From contig NC_045145.1 in the NCBI RefSeq assembly GCF_008831285.2, forward strand, positions 2,232,001 to 2,296,000: a stretch of 64,000 nt of DNA, in the 5' to 3' direction. Under the pieces are notes generated by a model. The model was not told the DNA's origin. It did no database searches and saw nothing but the letters and a program-made list of their open reading frames with translations. This document shows positions 54,701 to 64,000 of this stretch, one piece after another. Position numbers and translations under genes: made by a program. How positions within the stretch are numbered: position 1 is the stretch's first letter; each line of letters begins with the position of its first letter. The DNA comes from Nymphaea colorata. Lineage: Eukaryota > Streptophyta > Magnoliopsida > Nymphaeales > Nymphaeaceae.

Positions 54701-57351
54701 TATTAGATACGTTCAGAAATGAAGAGGGAGGCAAGTTTTAAAACTTAGTTTGAAAACAGGTGGTTTTAACCCCATGTTTTTCAAAATAGACATGTATCAT
54801 GTGATATGGGGTGTATCGCCCTGTATCGTACGATACAGGCTATGTATCGCACAATACATGCAATATGCATACGATACACCCACCACTTGTTTGCGATACA
54901 GGTGGTGTATCGTATCATAAATTTAAAAAAGACAGTACATATCGTCGATATGGCCCCGTATCGTACAATACGTACAACACTGGTTTTTATAGTTGATATA
55001 AACTGTCATGTTGTTATTCACGACTTTTTCTAAGTCATATACAGGGATAAGCATAGTGCAAGAATTAAGGTCACTAGCCTTCTTTTGCACAATATTTTTA
55101 GCATTATGCAGTAAAAAAAAAAGTTACTATCAAATACCTTATGCAGGTAAGACAATAGAAGGGGACTTTCTTGTATTAATAATTTATGTTTTCTAGGTAT
55201 TTCTAATGTCCAAAACCAAGCAACATCGAACAGAGAAAAGAACGATCTCGTAAAACATTTTGTAGGGTCTTCCTGTCCAGATGCAGGTAGTAAAAAGAAA
55301 AGATTGAAAACAAACAGCCATAATAACCTCAAGGATGTGCTCAAACTTAAATAAGGTGATTGGTGCCTAATTTTTGTTGATCAAAATTTCCTTCTACCGT
55401 TCTACCTAACAGCCTTGCCTAAGAGGACAGTATTGTGTTCGTGGTAATGAACTGTTCATGGAGATATTGGCGTGACAAAGTTCTACCAATATCAAGAAAA
55501 GGGGAGGCTGGTAGATTGTGTATCGTGTTATCTGAAATAGTCATCAACTCAGTTCAGTAATCCAGTAAACTGGGATCCGTTGGAGTCTCATATCTGTGCT
55601 TTGGGCCTTAGTCCTTACATCAAAATACAGCCAAGGGTTGGTCAAGGGAGAGGGAGTTAAGTCTCTGTTGGTCTAGACTATAGAATTTTTTGGTCTGGCC
55701 AACTAAGGCAATTCTTTATGCCAGGATATACATTCTTCTAGTTGTTTGCCAGCTTTCCCTGCCAGGTATACATGTAGGCGGTTATTCAACTGAAAGTTTT
55801 GGTGGTACCTGGTTTCCTGCTCAAATAAACATTGCCCATCTGCTGGAATGCATGTTGAGAAATATTCTGCATAGGCTCCAGATAAAGCTTGGTGGAGCTT
55901 CTTCTTGTGAAGACCAAGAAAATCTATCTCTTTGGTGAGGTTTTTCTTATAGCTCCCTCACATTTTATTCACTTATGTGAATGTATAGAAATTTTACCAA
56001 CCCAAGTGCAAAAACATAAAATGCTAAGGACAACTGCTGAAGGATTTGATTTAGATGACAAAATCCATCAAGACAGAGCCGTGGAGTCCAGTTCCAAATG
56101 TCTGGTTAAGTCAAGTAGAAGTTCCATTTATCCTTTAATCCACATCCTTGTGTTCATAAAACTTCTCAAGAGTGTAACTTGGTATGTCATATTCTTTCTT
56201 AACGTTAGCTTGAAATTCAAAATCTGTCTATGAATAACTATTTTGCACCGCACAACGTTGAAGATTAGTTATTGGAAGCAATGTTATAAAAGGCGTAGCG
56301 TATCGTGTATCGGTCGGGCCGACCTATACGCCGTATCGTAACGTATCGTAAACGTAGCGTAACGTATCGTAAAATTATTTTTTTAATTTTAAAAAATATT
56401 TAAAAATCAGAAAAAATAGACAAAAATTCTCAAAAATCTGAAAACAATGAACAAAAAATCAGAAATCAAGAAAAATAAAAAATGTATTCAAATATAAAAA
56501 AGATCATCATACATAAGGAACATTCATGTGTATACTATCAACAACACATTCAAAAATAAGAAATCAAATATTCAAATTAACATAATAAGCATCTATCACA
56601 ATTTTAAACTTGAAAATTTTATAAAATTTGAGGACTTAGAGTCTTAAGTCTTGGAGTTTTAGGACTTAGATTACATAAGAACTTTATAAGTTCAAACATA
56701 TAGTTATCATATTTCATGATTCAACGATGATATCTCCCAAATCGATGAATTATCGGTTAATTTTTATGAAAATACGCAAAATTTCTCCCTCCTATGTCTA
56801 TTGGAGTCTTTAAATACAAGAAGAGAGAGAGGAAGGAGTGTTTAAACTTTTAAAAAATAAAGAATTTTATGTTTTCTCCCGTACGTATCGTACGATACGT
56901 ATCGTATAGGTCGAAGAAACCTATACGATACGTGTTCAATACACGATACGCGTGTTTATCGTACCCATATCGCCCGTATCGTACGATACAGGTCCCGTAT
57001 CGTACGATGCGGCCGATACGGGTACGATAAACACGCGTATCGTGTATTGAACACGTATCACGCGTATCGTACGATACGGATAACATTGATTGGAAGGGTT
57101 CCACTTATTGAAATTTGTTTACATGGTTCTACTGTTTTAGAACATGACTGCAGTGTTGGAAAATAAATATGCTTCCAATTTTCTCAGTGATGCTTTTCTC
57201 ATAGACAGCCTTGTAACCTAACCACCTTGTCTCATTTTAATTTAGTTCAATTTTCTCTTGCTATGATATTTCAGGGTACATATCATACAACTTTGTTATT
57301 GGTGCTTATTCATATTGGGGGCCAAAGGCTGGTTATGCTATTTGTAACATG
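43683..57351 (+). CDS. Spinster-like MFS transporter gene, partial (exon 1, loop exons, helix 7-8 exons)
   Basis: Spinster proteins are 12-helix major-facilitator transporters; animal members move lysophospholipids or sphingosine-1-phosphate, and the plant substrate is not settled. Recognised exons: 43683-43723, 47089-47154, 47242-47308, 50043-50140, 57275-57351. The last two read SRFWGDLIVLLADKVYVVHV, then LGYISYNFVIGAYSYWGPKA and GYAICNM, matching the most conserved part of plant Spinster proteins at the start of the C-terminal half. The four exons from 47089 on join in one frame. The N-terminal six helices (motif ..INYVDRGAIASNGVNG..) should lie between exon 1 and the loop exon and were not found there. 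Exon 1 ends in phase 2 while the loop exon needs phase 1, so they cannot be joined directly. The 3' exons after 57351 are not seen in this window. Either the gene is broken or its remaining 3' exons lie outside. Confidence 0.75.
47089..47154 (+). CDS. Spinster-like gene, loop exon 1
   Basis: 66 bp, central cytoplasmic loop between helices 6 and 7. It starts in the middle of a codon (xGC) and ends with one base of the next, which the following exon completes as Asp. Confidence 0.7.
47242..47308 (+). CDS. Spinster-like gene, loop exon 2
   Basis: 67 bp, hydrophilic loop (EVKVDGDASTASDDRSKKKS), ends TT and is completed to Leu by the exon at 50043. Confidence 0.7.
48198..48529. mobile_element. 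GC-ended hAT-like MITE, copy 2
   Basis: Same element as 39340-39668, 3 bp longer because of homopolymer differences. Flanking 8-mers ATTATGTG and GTTATGTG are at 48190-48197 and 48530-48537. Confidence 0.5.
48990..50042. other. Spinster-like gene intron sequence
   Basis: T-rich intron sequence with many poly-T runs and repeated 'TACCC'/'GTACCC' motifs at 48700-49270. These resemble old element ends, but no pair of target duplications could be set. No gene seen. Confidence 0.5.
50043..50140 (+). CDS. Spinster-like gene, exon with helix 7 start
   Basis: 98 bp, acceptor TTTTAG, donor TTTTAG|GTACTT. Reads SNSASKVMMQVSRFWGDLIV, then LLADKVYVVHVL plus one base. The KVYVV.VLG block is diagnostic of plant Spinster proteins. 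Confidence 0.8.
50141..51112. other. Intron sequence
   Basis: Part of the 7.1-kb intron. At 50520-50575 a GC-rich patch (AAGGCGCC..GGCGCCTAG) forms an imperfect inverted repeat of the type found at ends of small elements. No other structure is supported. Confidence 0.45.
51113..51352. mobile_element. hAT-like MITE, 240 bp
   Basis: Inverted ends around TCACC/GGTGA with CACCCG-rich subterminal parts and an AT-rich centre. Flanks CATAGAAG (51105-51112) and CATAGCAG (51353-51360) match 7 of 8, as for an 8-bp target duplication. No coding capacity. Confidence 0.5.
51353..54097. other. Intron sequence, no recognised gene
   Basis: A direct repeat of about 35 bp ('CACCCAAATGATGAAATTATCCCTTCA') occurs near 52218 and 52302. 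A 96-codon minus-strand frame (52224-51934) has no recognised match or context. Nothing else is supported. Confidence 0.4.
54098..54982. mobile_element. hAT-like MITE with CGATAC/GTATCG palindromes, 885 bp
   Basis: Terminal inverted repeats CAATGTTGT and CAGTGTTGT (reverse complement of the right end). Flanks ATTTTTAT (54090-54097) and GTTTTTAT (54983-54990) match 7 of 8. Subterminal parts are full of TATCGTACGATACA-type palindromes, and the centre is AT-rich and non-coding. It is a relative of 56279-57088. Confidence 0.65.
54991..56270. other. Intron sequence, no recognised gene
   Basis: Sequence between the two TATCG-palindrome elements. Short frames on both strands are unsupported. Confidence 0.4.
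56279..57088. mobile_element. hAT-like MITE with TATCGTACGATA palindromes, 810 bp
   Basis: Terminal inverted repeat CAATGTTAT at both ends, with a perfect 8-bp target duplication ATTGGAAG at 56271-56278 and 57089-57096. An 8-bp duplication and short inverted ends point to the hAT superfamily. The right 200 bp consists of nested inverted repeats of GTATCGTACGATACG type, including a long palindrome around 56930-57060 centred on CCGTATCGTACGATGCGG. No transposase frame. It sits about 190 bp before the exon at 57275. Confidence 0.75.
57275..57351 (+). CDS. Spinster-like gene, exon with helix 7-8 loop
   Basis: 77 bp, acceptor ATTTCAG, donor ATG|GTAAAT, completes Gly from the previous exon. Reads YISYNFVIGAYSYWGPKAGY, then AICNM, the most conserved stretch of plant Spinster proteins. 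Ends in phase 0. The next exon, expected to start near ..NADM.FGG, was not found before 64000. Confidence 0.85.
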
Positions 57352-57905
57352 GTAAATTCCTAAACTTACTTATGTCATCTTCTATTGATTTTTTTTCAAG
57401 TGTTGCATGACATTTTGTTTTTTTGTTTTTACTTAGGACCTGCTTCAGTTAGATGATACATCATTTAGCTTTTTCTTTTATTGCACTATCTCTTTTTCCT
57501 TCTCAACCTGAAAATATTTTCTGGAATAAAAAAGGTCCTGCTTCTTTTCTGTACCACTAAGCTCCGCGAAATAGTCTATTGAACAATGCACTAATTGACA
57601 GTTTCCAGGAGGCATACTCTTATAGAAATTATTCATTCTGGTTGGGAAAAATTATGAACTGCTTTGTACACCGCCAAGGTTGATTTTGCATCTCAAGATT
57701 CTTGACCTGATCATGCATGGAAACTTGATATGCATTCATACGCTTGCGGAAGTGCAGTCCTTGATTTTTCTTGATATCTGGAACATAGTTAAGTTAGTTC
57801 ACTTCACAAATTCCTATATAATTCTTCCCTTGCTCAAATGTATGGTGATTTTTTTGTTCAAATATGTTAGTATGATGCTTCTACTTCTTTGGAAGTTCTC
57901 ATCAT
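57352..57905. other. Intron sequence, no recognised gene
   Basis: Between the last recognised Spinster exon and the gypsy LTR. No exon with a Spinster motif was found. Confidence 0.4.
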
Positions 57906-58129
57906 GTTAGTCGTCGGCTAACTGAGCTGCGATAAAAGGGGTAAAGACACACGCACACTTAACCTAATTCTCCTTGGAATTAGGGCCAAACTCTCTCAAC
58001 GCGAGAGAGGAACCTTTTCATTCAAAAAGCATAAACCTCTAAACAGTATTAGTTCCCTTTTATACGTGGGAACTATGGGTCTCCTGTCTCTAAGACCCGA
58101 CCCACTTATTCTTGTATCCTATAGTAACA
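57906..58129 (-). repeat. 3' LTR of the gypsy element
   Basis: 224 bp. The minus strand begins TGTTACTATAGGATAC and ends CGACGACTAACA, so the ends are inverted (TGTTA/TAACA). It follows a polypurine tract. Only one LTR is present. Confidence 0.75.
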
Positions 58130-58143
58130 TTACCCTCCCCTTA
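58130..58143 (-). other. Polypurine tract of the gypsy element
   Basis: The minus strand reads TTAAGGGGAGGGTAA directly before the LTR start. Confidence 0.75.
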
Positions 58144-59318
58144 ACCAACACCTTGTCCTCAAGGTGTGAACTCCGGAAATCGCTGTTGTATCTCTGCAGC
58201 GTCTTCCCAAGATGGGATAAGAGCTTCTGCTCCTTGCGATTCCACCAGCCAAGCCGTGTAAGGTTGATTTGTCCTTTTATATGTCTTCTGCTGAAGCACT
58301 CGGAAGGGAAATAATTCATCTGGAGGAGCACATGGCAGTGCCCGGACTGTAATCTCTGGTTCAGCACTAGATAACAGGCCTTCAGACGTGAGAGATGAAA
58401 TACAGGGTGAATTGAAGATCCTTCCGGAAGTTGTAGCCTATATGCCAATGTCCCAATCCTTTCAATCACCTTAAAAGGACCTGAATACCGTGCAGACAAT
58501 TTATGGATTCCGGCTGATCGACGTTGGATCTTTCCTGCAGGAAAATTCTTCAAGTAGACCCACTGGCCTATCTCATATTCTTGAGAACGATGCTTCCTAT
58601 TGTACTGCTTGGCCATTCTATTTTGAGCAGCTGCCAACTTGCTTTTGATAATATCCAGCACTTGGTTTCTTGCTATGAGCTGGATATCTACTTCGTCCAA
58701 CTGTGACCCTTGAGGATGGAAGCGACGTAAATCAGGAGGGGGTCGCCCATATACCACTTCAAAAGGAGATTTTCCTAGAGCTGAATGTACTGCAGTGTTA
58801 TAAGAATACTCTGCCCATGAGAGGTATTCTGTCCAGTTATGAGGCTGGAACTTAGCGTAACACCTCAGATATGTTTCCAAGACCCTATTTATAACTTCTG
58901 TTTGACCATCCGATTGCAGATGATACGCAGTGCTCATTTGTAGTTTGGTTCCCTGCGATTCGAAGTACTTTTTCCAGAATTTACTTAAAAACAGGGGGTC
59001 GCGATCACTTACCACTGTCCGTGGCATACCATGTAGCTTCCCTACATGATCCTGAAAAGCCTTAGCCACATCCTTGGCTGTGAAGGGGTGTGAAAGTGTT
59101 ATAAAATGAGCGTATTTTGATAGCCTGTCCACAACGACTAATATAACTGATCTTCCCTTCGATCGTGGCAGCCCTTCAATAAAGTCCATGGATAAGTCCT
59201 CCCATATTTTGTCTGGTATGGGCAGAGGTTGTAAGAGGCCAGCAGGGCGCAACGTCTCATATTTGTGCCGTCTGCAAGTATCACAGGCCTTGATATATTC
59301 TCTGATTTCTCTCTTCAT
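58134..59318 (-). pseudogene. Gypsy integrase and chromodomain remnant
   Basis: Nearly 400 codons open on the minus strand. The end of the H2C2 zinc finger (CDTCRRHK) is followed by the DDE core: MDFIEGLP (first Asp), VSDRDPLFLSKFW (second Asp) and QTEVINRVLE (Glu). The frame goes on through 'SPFEVVYGRPPP' to 'SIHPVFHLSRLK'. After that it shifts: the chromodomain (WLVESQGAEAL..PSWEDAAEIQ in another frame) is only recognisable out of frame. The integrase fold itself looks complete, but the polyprotein is broken. Confidence 0.88.
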
Positions 59319-60056
59319 GCCTGGCCAAAAGAAGGTCTGTCGGGCCCTCTTGTAAGTGCCTTCCCCTCCTTGGTGTCCCCCTTCGACACGTCATGGAAGA
59401 AGGAAATTAATTCCTTGATGAGCGTGGAATTTGGAGGTACATATATTCTGTTTTGATAGTACAGGTAAGGGTCTCTCCACCGGTAACCATACACTTGAGT
59501 CGCATTCTGCTCAAGTTGTTCTTTCTTCTTTTGTACATCCACTGAGATGTGATGTTCTTGTTTCATCTTCTCCCATAAGTCTGCAATAGGCCTGCATACC
59601 AAAGGTAAACAAAAGGTATTCAATTCTGCTCTGTTTTCTTTTTCATATCTCCACGACAAGCTATCAGCCACTATGTTTTCACTACCCTTCTTGTATATAA
59701 CATCAAATTCATATTCAGCTAACTTCATAATACACTTTACTTGGGCAACATTAACTGATTTCTGTTGCATGCAATGCCTCAAACTGCTGTGGTCCGTAAA
59801 AACCTGAAATTTTCGTCCTACTAAATAGTGATGCCACTTTTGGATGGCCATGACCATGGCTATGAGCTCTCGTTCGTAAGCGGATTTAATTCTGAAACGA
59901 ACCCCCATAGCTTTGTTGAAAAAAGCGACTGGGTGTTTCCCTTGGGTGAGCACTGCCCCAACACCACTCTCAGATGCATCTATCTCCACCTTGAAGGTCT
60001 TGGTGAATTCGGGCACTATATACTTGTATAGTGCACGCAGTGCTCGTTGGTTGTTC
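59315..60056 (-). pseudogene. Gypsy RNase H and end of reverse transcriptase
   Basis: 'VEIDASESGVGAVLTQ' (start of RNase H), 'SAYERELIAMVMAIQKWHHY', 'FTDHSSLRHCM' and 'VADSLSWR' are the usual Ty3-type RNase H motifs; DALSR has become DSLSW. Upstream homology ends near 60056. The frame shifts at about 59390 before the H2C2 zinc finger. Non-functional. Confidence 0.85.
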
Positions 60057-60211
60057 CAGGTTTGTATAGTTACCGGCTTAGGTTTTTGACATTGTACATT
60101 CGGGTTATGGAGCTTGTTAGAAACTTCCAAGGCAGTTCAGAACTATCTTTCTGCGGTGAGTACATGACATTTTCTTTCTTTTTTCCTTTCTTTCTTTGTT
60201 TGTATAAACAA

Positions 60212-60409
60212 GCTATGGTAGCAGATCCGACCAAATGGCAGTGGCATATTGAATTTCTTCAGATTGAAGTTCTCAAGTCCAGCCCCCAGTTGGTGATTGA
60301 AACTCTTGTTGACAAAAGGAATGTTATTTTGGTCAATCTACATAATTTCGGTTGCTTTCTCAAAAACATTGCCGTCCAGGCTGTGCTTGCAATTGAACAG
60401 TTGGAGTGA
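60212..60409 (+). other. Open frame of unknown nature, possible terminal exon
   Basis: The plus strand reads MVADPTKWQWHIEFLQIEVL, then KSSPQLVIETLVDKRNVILV, ending IEQLE and TGA. Composition is protein-like and not low-complexity. An acceptor-like AAACAAG precedes it. It begins about 150 bp right of the gypsy breakpoint, so it may be host exon sequence or a remnant of another element. I do not recognise it. Confidence 0.25.
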
Positions 60410-61660
60410 GAATAATGCGTTTAGAAGATGGCAGCTGCTAATTTGTGTTTACCCAGTGTGTGGCAGTACAGATCTCAGTTTGTGGTGATACGTTCTCTTT
60501 TCATTTTCAAAATCTACACAAATACCCCCTTAATTAAGGGTGGGCAGTGGGCTTGCAAGGATCCTACACCGTTATAGGACGATTTGCTGGAAAAGCCACA
60601 GATGAGGACAGTTACCAGATGAATCGATGGTAACTCTCTCGTTCGGACTCTGATTGAGGCATGTAATATCTTGTTGGAAAGCTAACCTCAGGAGTTTTTG
60701 AACGGATATGGATCGCAAAGGTCTGTCGTCGTTTGGTGTGGTTGATTTGTTGGGAAAATGATGAATGTGTTTCTGCATAATAGGATGTATAGGTCTTCCG
60801 ATCGGCTGGATTTTGTGTTGATGGAGTAGATCAGGGCCTAGGTTGCACGATTCCTTAAAAGAGCTCTGCGTCTAGAGTAGAGTTGTCGACAGAGTGACTG
60901 TACGGTATCCTTGCTTGCTGGAGAGCTCCACGTCAAGGGAGAAGCTGCAACGCATGGACCTAGCAGGATGGTCGTGGAATGTTGTCGCACGGTTTGGGAT
61001 TGAGGACAGAGGAAAGAGGGTGGTGGTACTCAGATGGCTGCAGCGAATGGTGAACAACAGCAGCAAATCCGGCGGTCGGTGGTGGCTCTTGATGGGGCAC
61101 GCAAGGGATGAAACCTGAGAGACAAATCTGATGCTAAACTTTCATTCTTCAGATTGTACAAGTCTAACAATGAATGAAGGCATGCCTACATAAGCACATG
61201 CATGGCCTTTGCAAGGAAACAATTCAAAAACTAAATTCGAATTTGAAATTCCCTTCTAAAGAGGTTTCCTAATCACGACGGCATCAATTAAGGAGGGTTT
61301 CATTCCTAGAACCTGCACAGATCTGGCACACAAAGGAGAGCTGATGTTGTGTTCGGTTGGTGCATAGGTGGCATGTGTTTGGCTGAAGTGGCACTCTAAA
61401 AATGGCATGAATGGCTGGCTCACATGAAGACCGTATGGGAAAACGCATGGCATCTATGCTGGCAGTGCATGGGAGGTGGGCGCCAGCATGTGGGGGCCTG
61501 TGATGGGTCACCTAAAATGGCACCAAGTCTGGTTGAGGTGTCAACCTGCATGGAGGTTAGTGCTGGGTCATAAGGGCTGCTGACTGGACCAGAATGCGCA
61601 CTAGCAGTGGGCTCGAACTGGGGCGCACCTGCTTGTGTTGGGACAACTTAGGCCAGTGGC
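60410..61660. other. No recognised gene
   Basis: Less AT-rich than its surroundings. Short frames on both strands are unsupported. Confidence 0.4.
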
Positions 61661-62030
61661 GTAGCCACATTGTGAATGTTTATTATATTTTATACAATAT
61701 AACATATAATATGTGTATAATATATATTATATATTGTACAATATAACATATGGTATATATATATATAATATGTATAATATATTTATATAATTTATGCATT
61801 AAATGTGCTGTAGCATTATAATATGTACATTTACATTATAGTACATATTGTCGTACATGTTATATATATAAAAACAAATGCATTACATATTACAATATAT
61901 GTGTATCATACATATATTTTGTATAATAATAATATTATAAAAAAAGTATACATATTATTATATGTACATATTATAATATGGTCATTTACATTATAGTACA
62001 TATTGTCGTACATGTGATATGCTAAAATCT
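61661..62030. repeat. AT-rich repeat block
   Basis: TATA/ATAC-rich. A segment of about 45 bp containing TTTACATTATAGTACATATTGTCGTACATGT occurs at about 61825-61862 and again at about 61984-62014. Confidence 0.65.
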
Positions 62031-62261
62031 CTTAAGTTATAAGTTCAGACCCAGATCTGAGTCCAGAAATATGTTCTTGCATCAGCTTGTTTTACTAGCT
62101 TATCGAAACTTTTTAAAAGACACATCATCATAATTGTGTTTTATTTCTAGGAAACTTGGATCCCCCACTTTCCTTTCCTTAGTAGAGTAACTTTCTTCTT
62201 TCTCATGATGCACATGCACATTTTTCTTCATGATAATTAATTCTTTTTTTTACCTTTACAG

Positions 62262-62353
62262 GCTGTCCATCAAAAGGCTATTGCTTCTTGTGCTTCAATG
62301 GTCATATCAACAACTTTTGTAAAAGTGAAGAAGATGCATGTATGTTTCCACAG
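62262..62353 (+). CDS. Orphan candidate exon with strong splice sites
   Basis: 92 bp between acceptor TTTACAG and donor CACAG|GTACGT. Two of three frames are open. One, entered in phase 1 and ending in phase 0, is Cys-rich (CPSKGYCFLCFNGHINNFCK, then SEEDACMFPQ). The other starts AVHQKAIASCASMVI. Neither matches the Spinster region expected after 57351. It may be an exon of another gene, an alternative exon or a chance pairing of sites. Confidence 0.35.
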
Positions 62354-64000
62354 GTACGTCTTGTAATTAAATGCTCTAACGCTTGTTCTTGAGGATTCTA
62401 TTTCAGTTTATGGTTTGTCATCAGCTCATCAAGCATGCAACATCTAGATAATAGTTGAACCCTATGATGATGCACTTTTGGGTGTACAGAAGATTTACTA
62501 GAAAAGACACATGCATGATAGTGCTCTTTGTCAATAATAATAATGCATTTGTTTATATATATATATATTGGGAAATAATTATAGGAGATTGTTGGAAAAT
62601 AACGTGCTTTGTGGACTGTATCTATGACTGGTATGTCCATGTTTTTCACTAAGTTTGACCTTCCCATGGTTCTTTCTTCTATTAATCGAAATCATAAAAA
62701 ACAGTTAAGTGCTCATCGTCTGGTGCATACACTGCTTAAAACTTCTTGCAACATTTGGTGGCAAGTCATGCCTTCATAGGTCTCATCTTAAAATAAGCTT
62801 CTGCAGCAAAGAGGAAGGACTGTCTGCAGCGTATGGAGGTTGTCACACAACATGAAATTCTAACAGGGTTTTTCTTCACTTGCATACCCTACAACAAGTG
62901 GTTTTGAATTGACAGGAGTTGAATTATGAACCACTACAAACATATAAATGATATCATTAGGCATTTACTGTTAGCTGCATATTGTGGTTATAGTTCATCT
63001 TAAGTCCTAACGAGTTACATCACGTTGCATCTAGGACACCTGGCCTCTTTTTAAGCATGTTTACGGCCCATCCATTTTTAGAAGCTTTGGACATTGACTA
63101 CGAACAACTAATAAGTGTATGCCATCAACACTGAAAAAATGAAGATCATGAAAGAGGAGGCTTTTAACGTGCATCATCAACCTCATAAAGTAAGTTACTG
63201 GTTTCATGCCTACATTTCTTTTGCTACAGATTTTGAGCAGCGCTTTCAAAAAGATGCAAGCTCTCAAATTGGTTATACTTTTTCCTGAGTGTTTGTTCAT
63301 CTTTCTAGTTTCTATTTATGATTTTTCTTTAATTTTTAAGCATATCTATCTCCACCAAATAGAATACAATTTTGAACTTGTCTGTACTTAAGGATCTAGA
63401 ATTTCCACTTAGTTAAGGAGATGAGGGTATTTTAGGACTTCTATGGTGATTTTGCTTTGATTTCGGCATATTGTTTTTTGTGTCTTATTGCTAAGAGGAT
63501 TATCTAAAACCATTCAAACCAATCCAACTCGGTTCTGAAAGTGGTTTTTAGGTGGATAGGAGAGTGAGCTATAGAAGTATCAATTTCCCCTTAGCAATCA
63601 ATGATCCAACCCTTTGCACAAAAACCTCAAAACAAGAGAATTTGGAGAAGATTGCCGGGGCACATGACCGATCAAACTTTGCTGGATAGTCGTACATTTA
63701 GAGTCTAACAGAGTCCAATCCCATAGTTGTCATTATCATGCACTTGATGATTTTACAAAACCCACCACAAAGGATTGGTTTATCCTGGGCTTCCTTTGGA
63801 AAAAGATAAGAGCTTAACCTAAACCATTTGTAAAACTTCCAATCAGTTGAGGACTCAACATTTATGGAAAATCGTCACCATTAAACAAACCTTTTGTATA
63901 GAAGTCCATACTTTTATAGGAGAGTTGGTGAAGTTCATTTTTCTACCCAACCAACCTATACTGCTTTGCATTCACCCTCTTCTTTAGAGTTGAATTCCTT
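62354..64000. other. No recognised gene
   Basis: The remaining Spinster exons were looked for here (GGxxxDR and QxPxNYxxLHCV-type motifs) and not found. A minus-strand 79-codon frame at 63300-63061 is unsupported. Confidence 0.4.

Larger units (their letters stand above)
57906..60056 (-). mobile_element. 5'-truncated Ty3-gypsy retrotransposon (chromovirus type)
   Basis: Reading leftward: end of reverse transcriptase and RNase H, integrase, degenerate chromodomain, polypurine tract, 3' LTR. It is cut on its 5' side near 60056, so gag, protease, most of reverse transcriptase and the 5' LTR are missing. It inserted antisense within or beyond the Spinster gene. A 5-bp flank CATCA (57901-57905) lies outside the LTR; the partner was lost with the truncated end. 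Confidence 0.88.

Noticed and set aside
55030-55344. 104-codon minus-strand frame with a hydrophobic start resembling a signal peptide
   Set aside because: Short, in intron sequence, Leu/Phe-rich by composition, with no domain or conservation visible.
56880-57080. Regular TATCGTACGATA repeats resembling a CRISPR array
   Set aside because: Plant nuclear context, no constant spacer length, and the repeats are nested inverted repeats within a TSD-bounded element.

Overview
This is a window of flowering-plant nuclear DNA. It is AT-rich, has long introns with GT-AG borders, carries plant-type Ty1-copia and Ty3-gypsy elements with initiator-Met tRNA primer sites, and holds a phytocystatin gene, a plant Spinster-type transporter gene and remnants of a plant patatin-like phospholipase. 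Nothing seen fixes the species. Most of the window is repeat and intron, and intact coding sequence is sparse.

Layout. Positions 1-6000 hold repeats: copy A of a repeated unit, a purine-rich tandem repeat, AT-centred dispersed repeats, and a diverged segmental duplication just upstream of the cystatin gene. At 6315-6623 (+) lies a complete single-exon phytocystatin gene with a TATA box. From about 6790 to 12701 (-) a Ty1-copia retrotransposon is arranged as LTR - internal - LTR - partial internal. Unit B (12702-14944), unit C (20540-22684) and two D repeats (19861-20465, 22732-23360) contain exon-like pieces of one unidentified minus-strand gene. Two more phase-0 candidate exons of it lie at 17472-17597 and 18579-18647. 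A second, truncated copia element sits at 14943-16838. At 26497-29520 (-) are decayed exons of ribosomal protein eS7 (RPS7) and of a patatin-like phospholipase.

The centre of the window is an 8.76-kb direct repeat (31360-40122 and 40223-48989) separated by exactly 100 N. The copies appear to differ only by short, mostly homopolymer, indels. Shortened runs cluster beside the gap in both copies. This is best read as two contig ends that overlap but were not merged, not as a biological duplication. The repeat carries a decayed L1-type LINE and the 5' part of a Spinster-like (MFS) transporter gene.

The Spinster gene (+) continues after copy 2 with exons at 50043-50140 and 57275-57351. The 7.1-kb intron between them holds three hAT-like miniature elements with 8-bp target duplications. 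All recognised exons join in frame except the first. The exons for the N-terminal membrane half are absent between exon 1 and the loop exon, although the sequence there is continuous. Beyond it lie a 5'-truncated gypsy element (57906-60056, -) and a well-bordered orphan exon (62262-62353, +).

I found no convincing new biological system. The most useful results are the probable assembly duplication, the incomplete Spinster gene, and several short gene remnants that simple ORF calling would miss.
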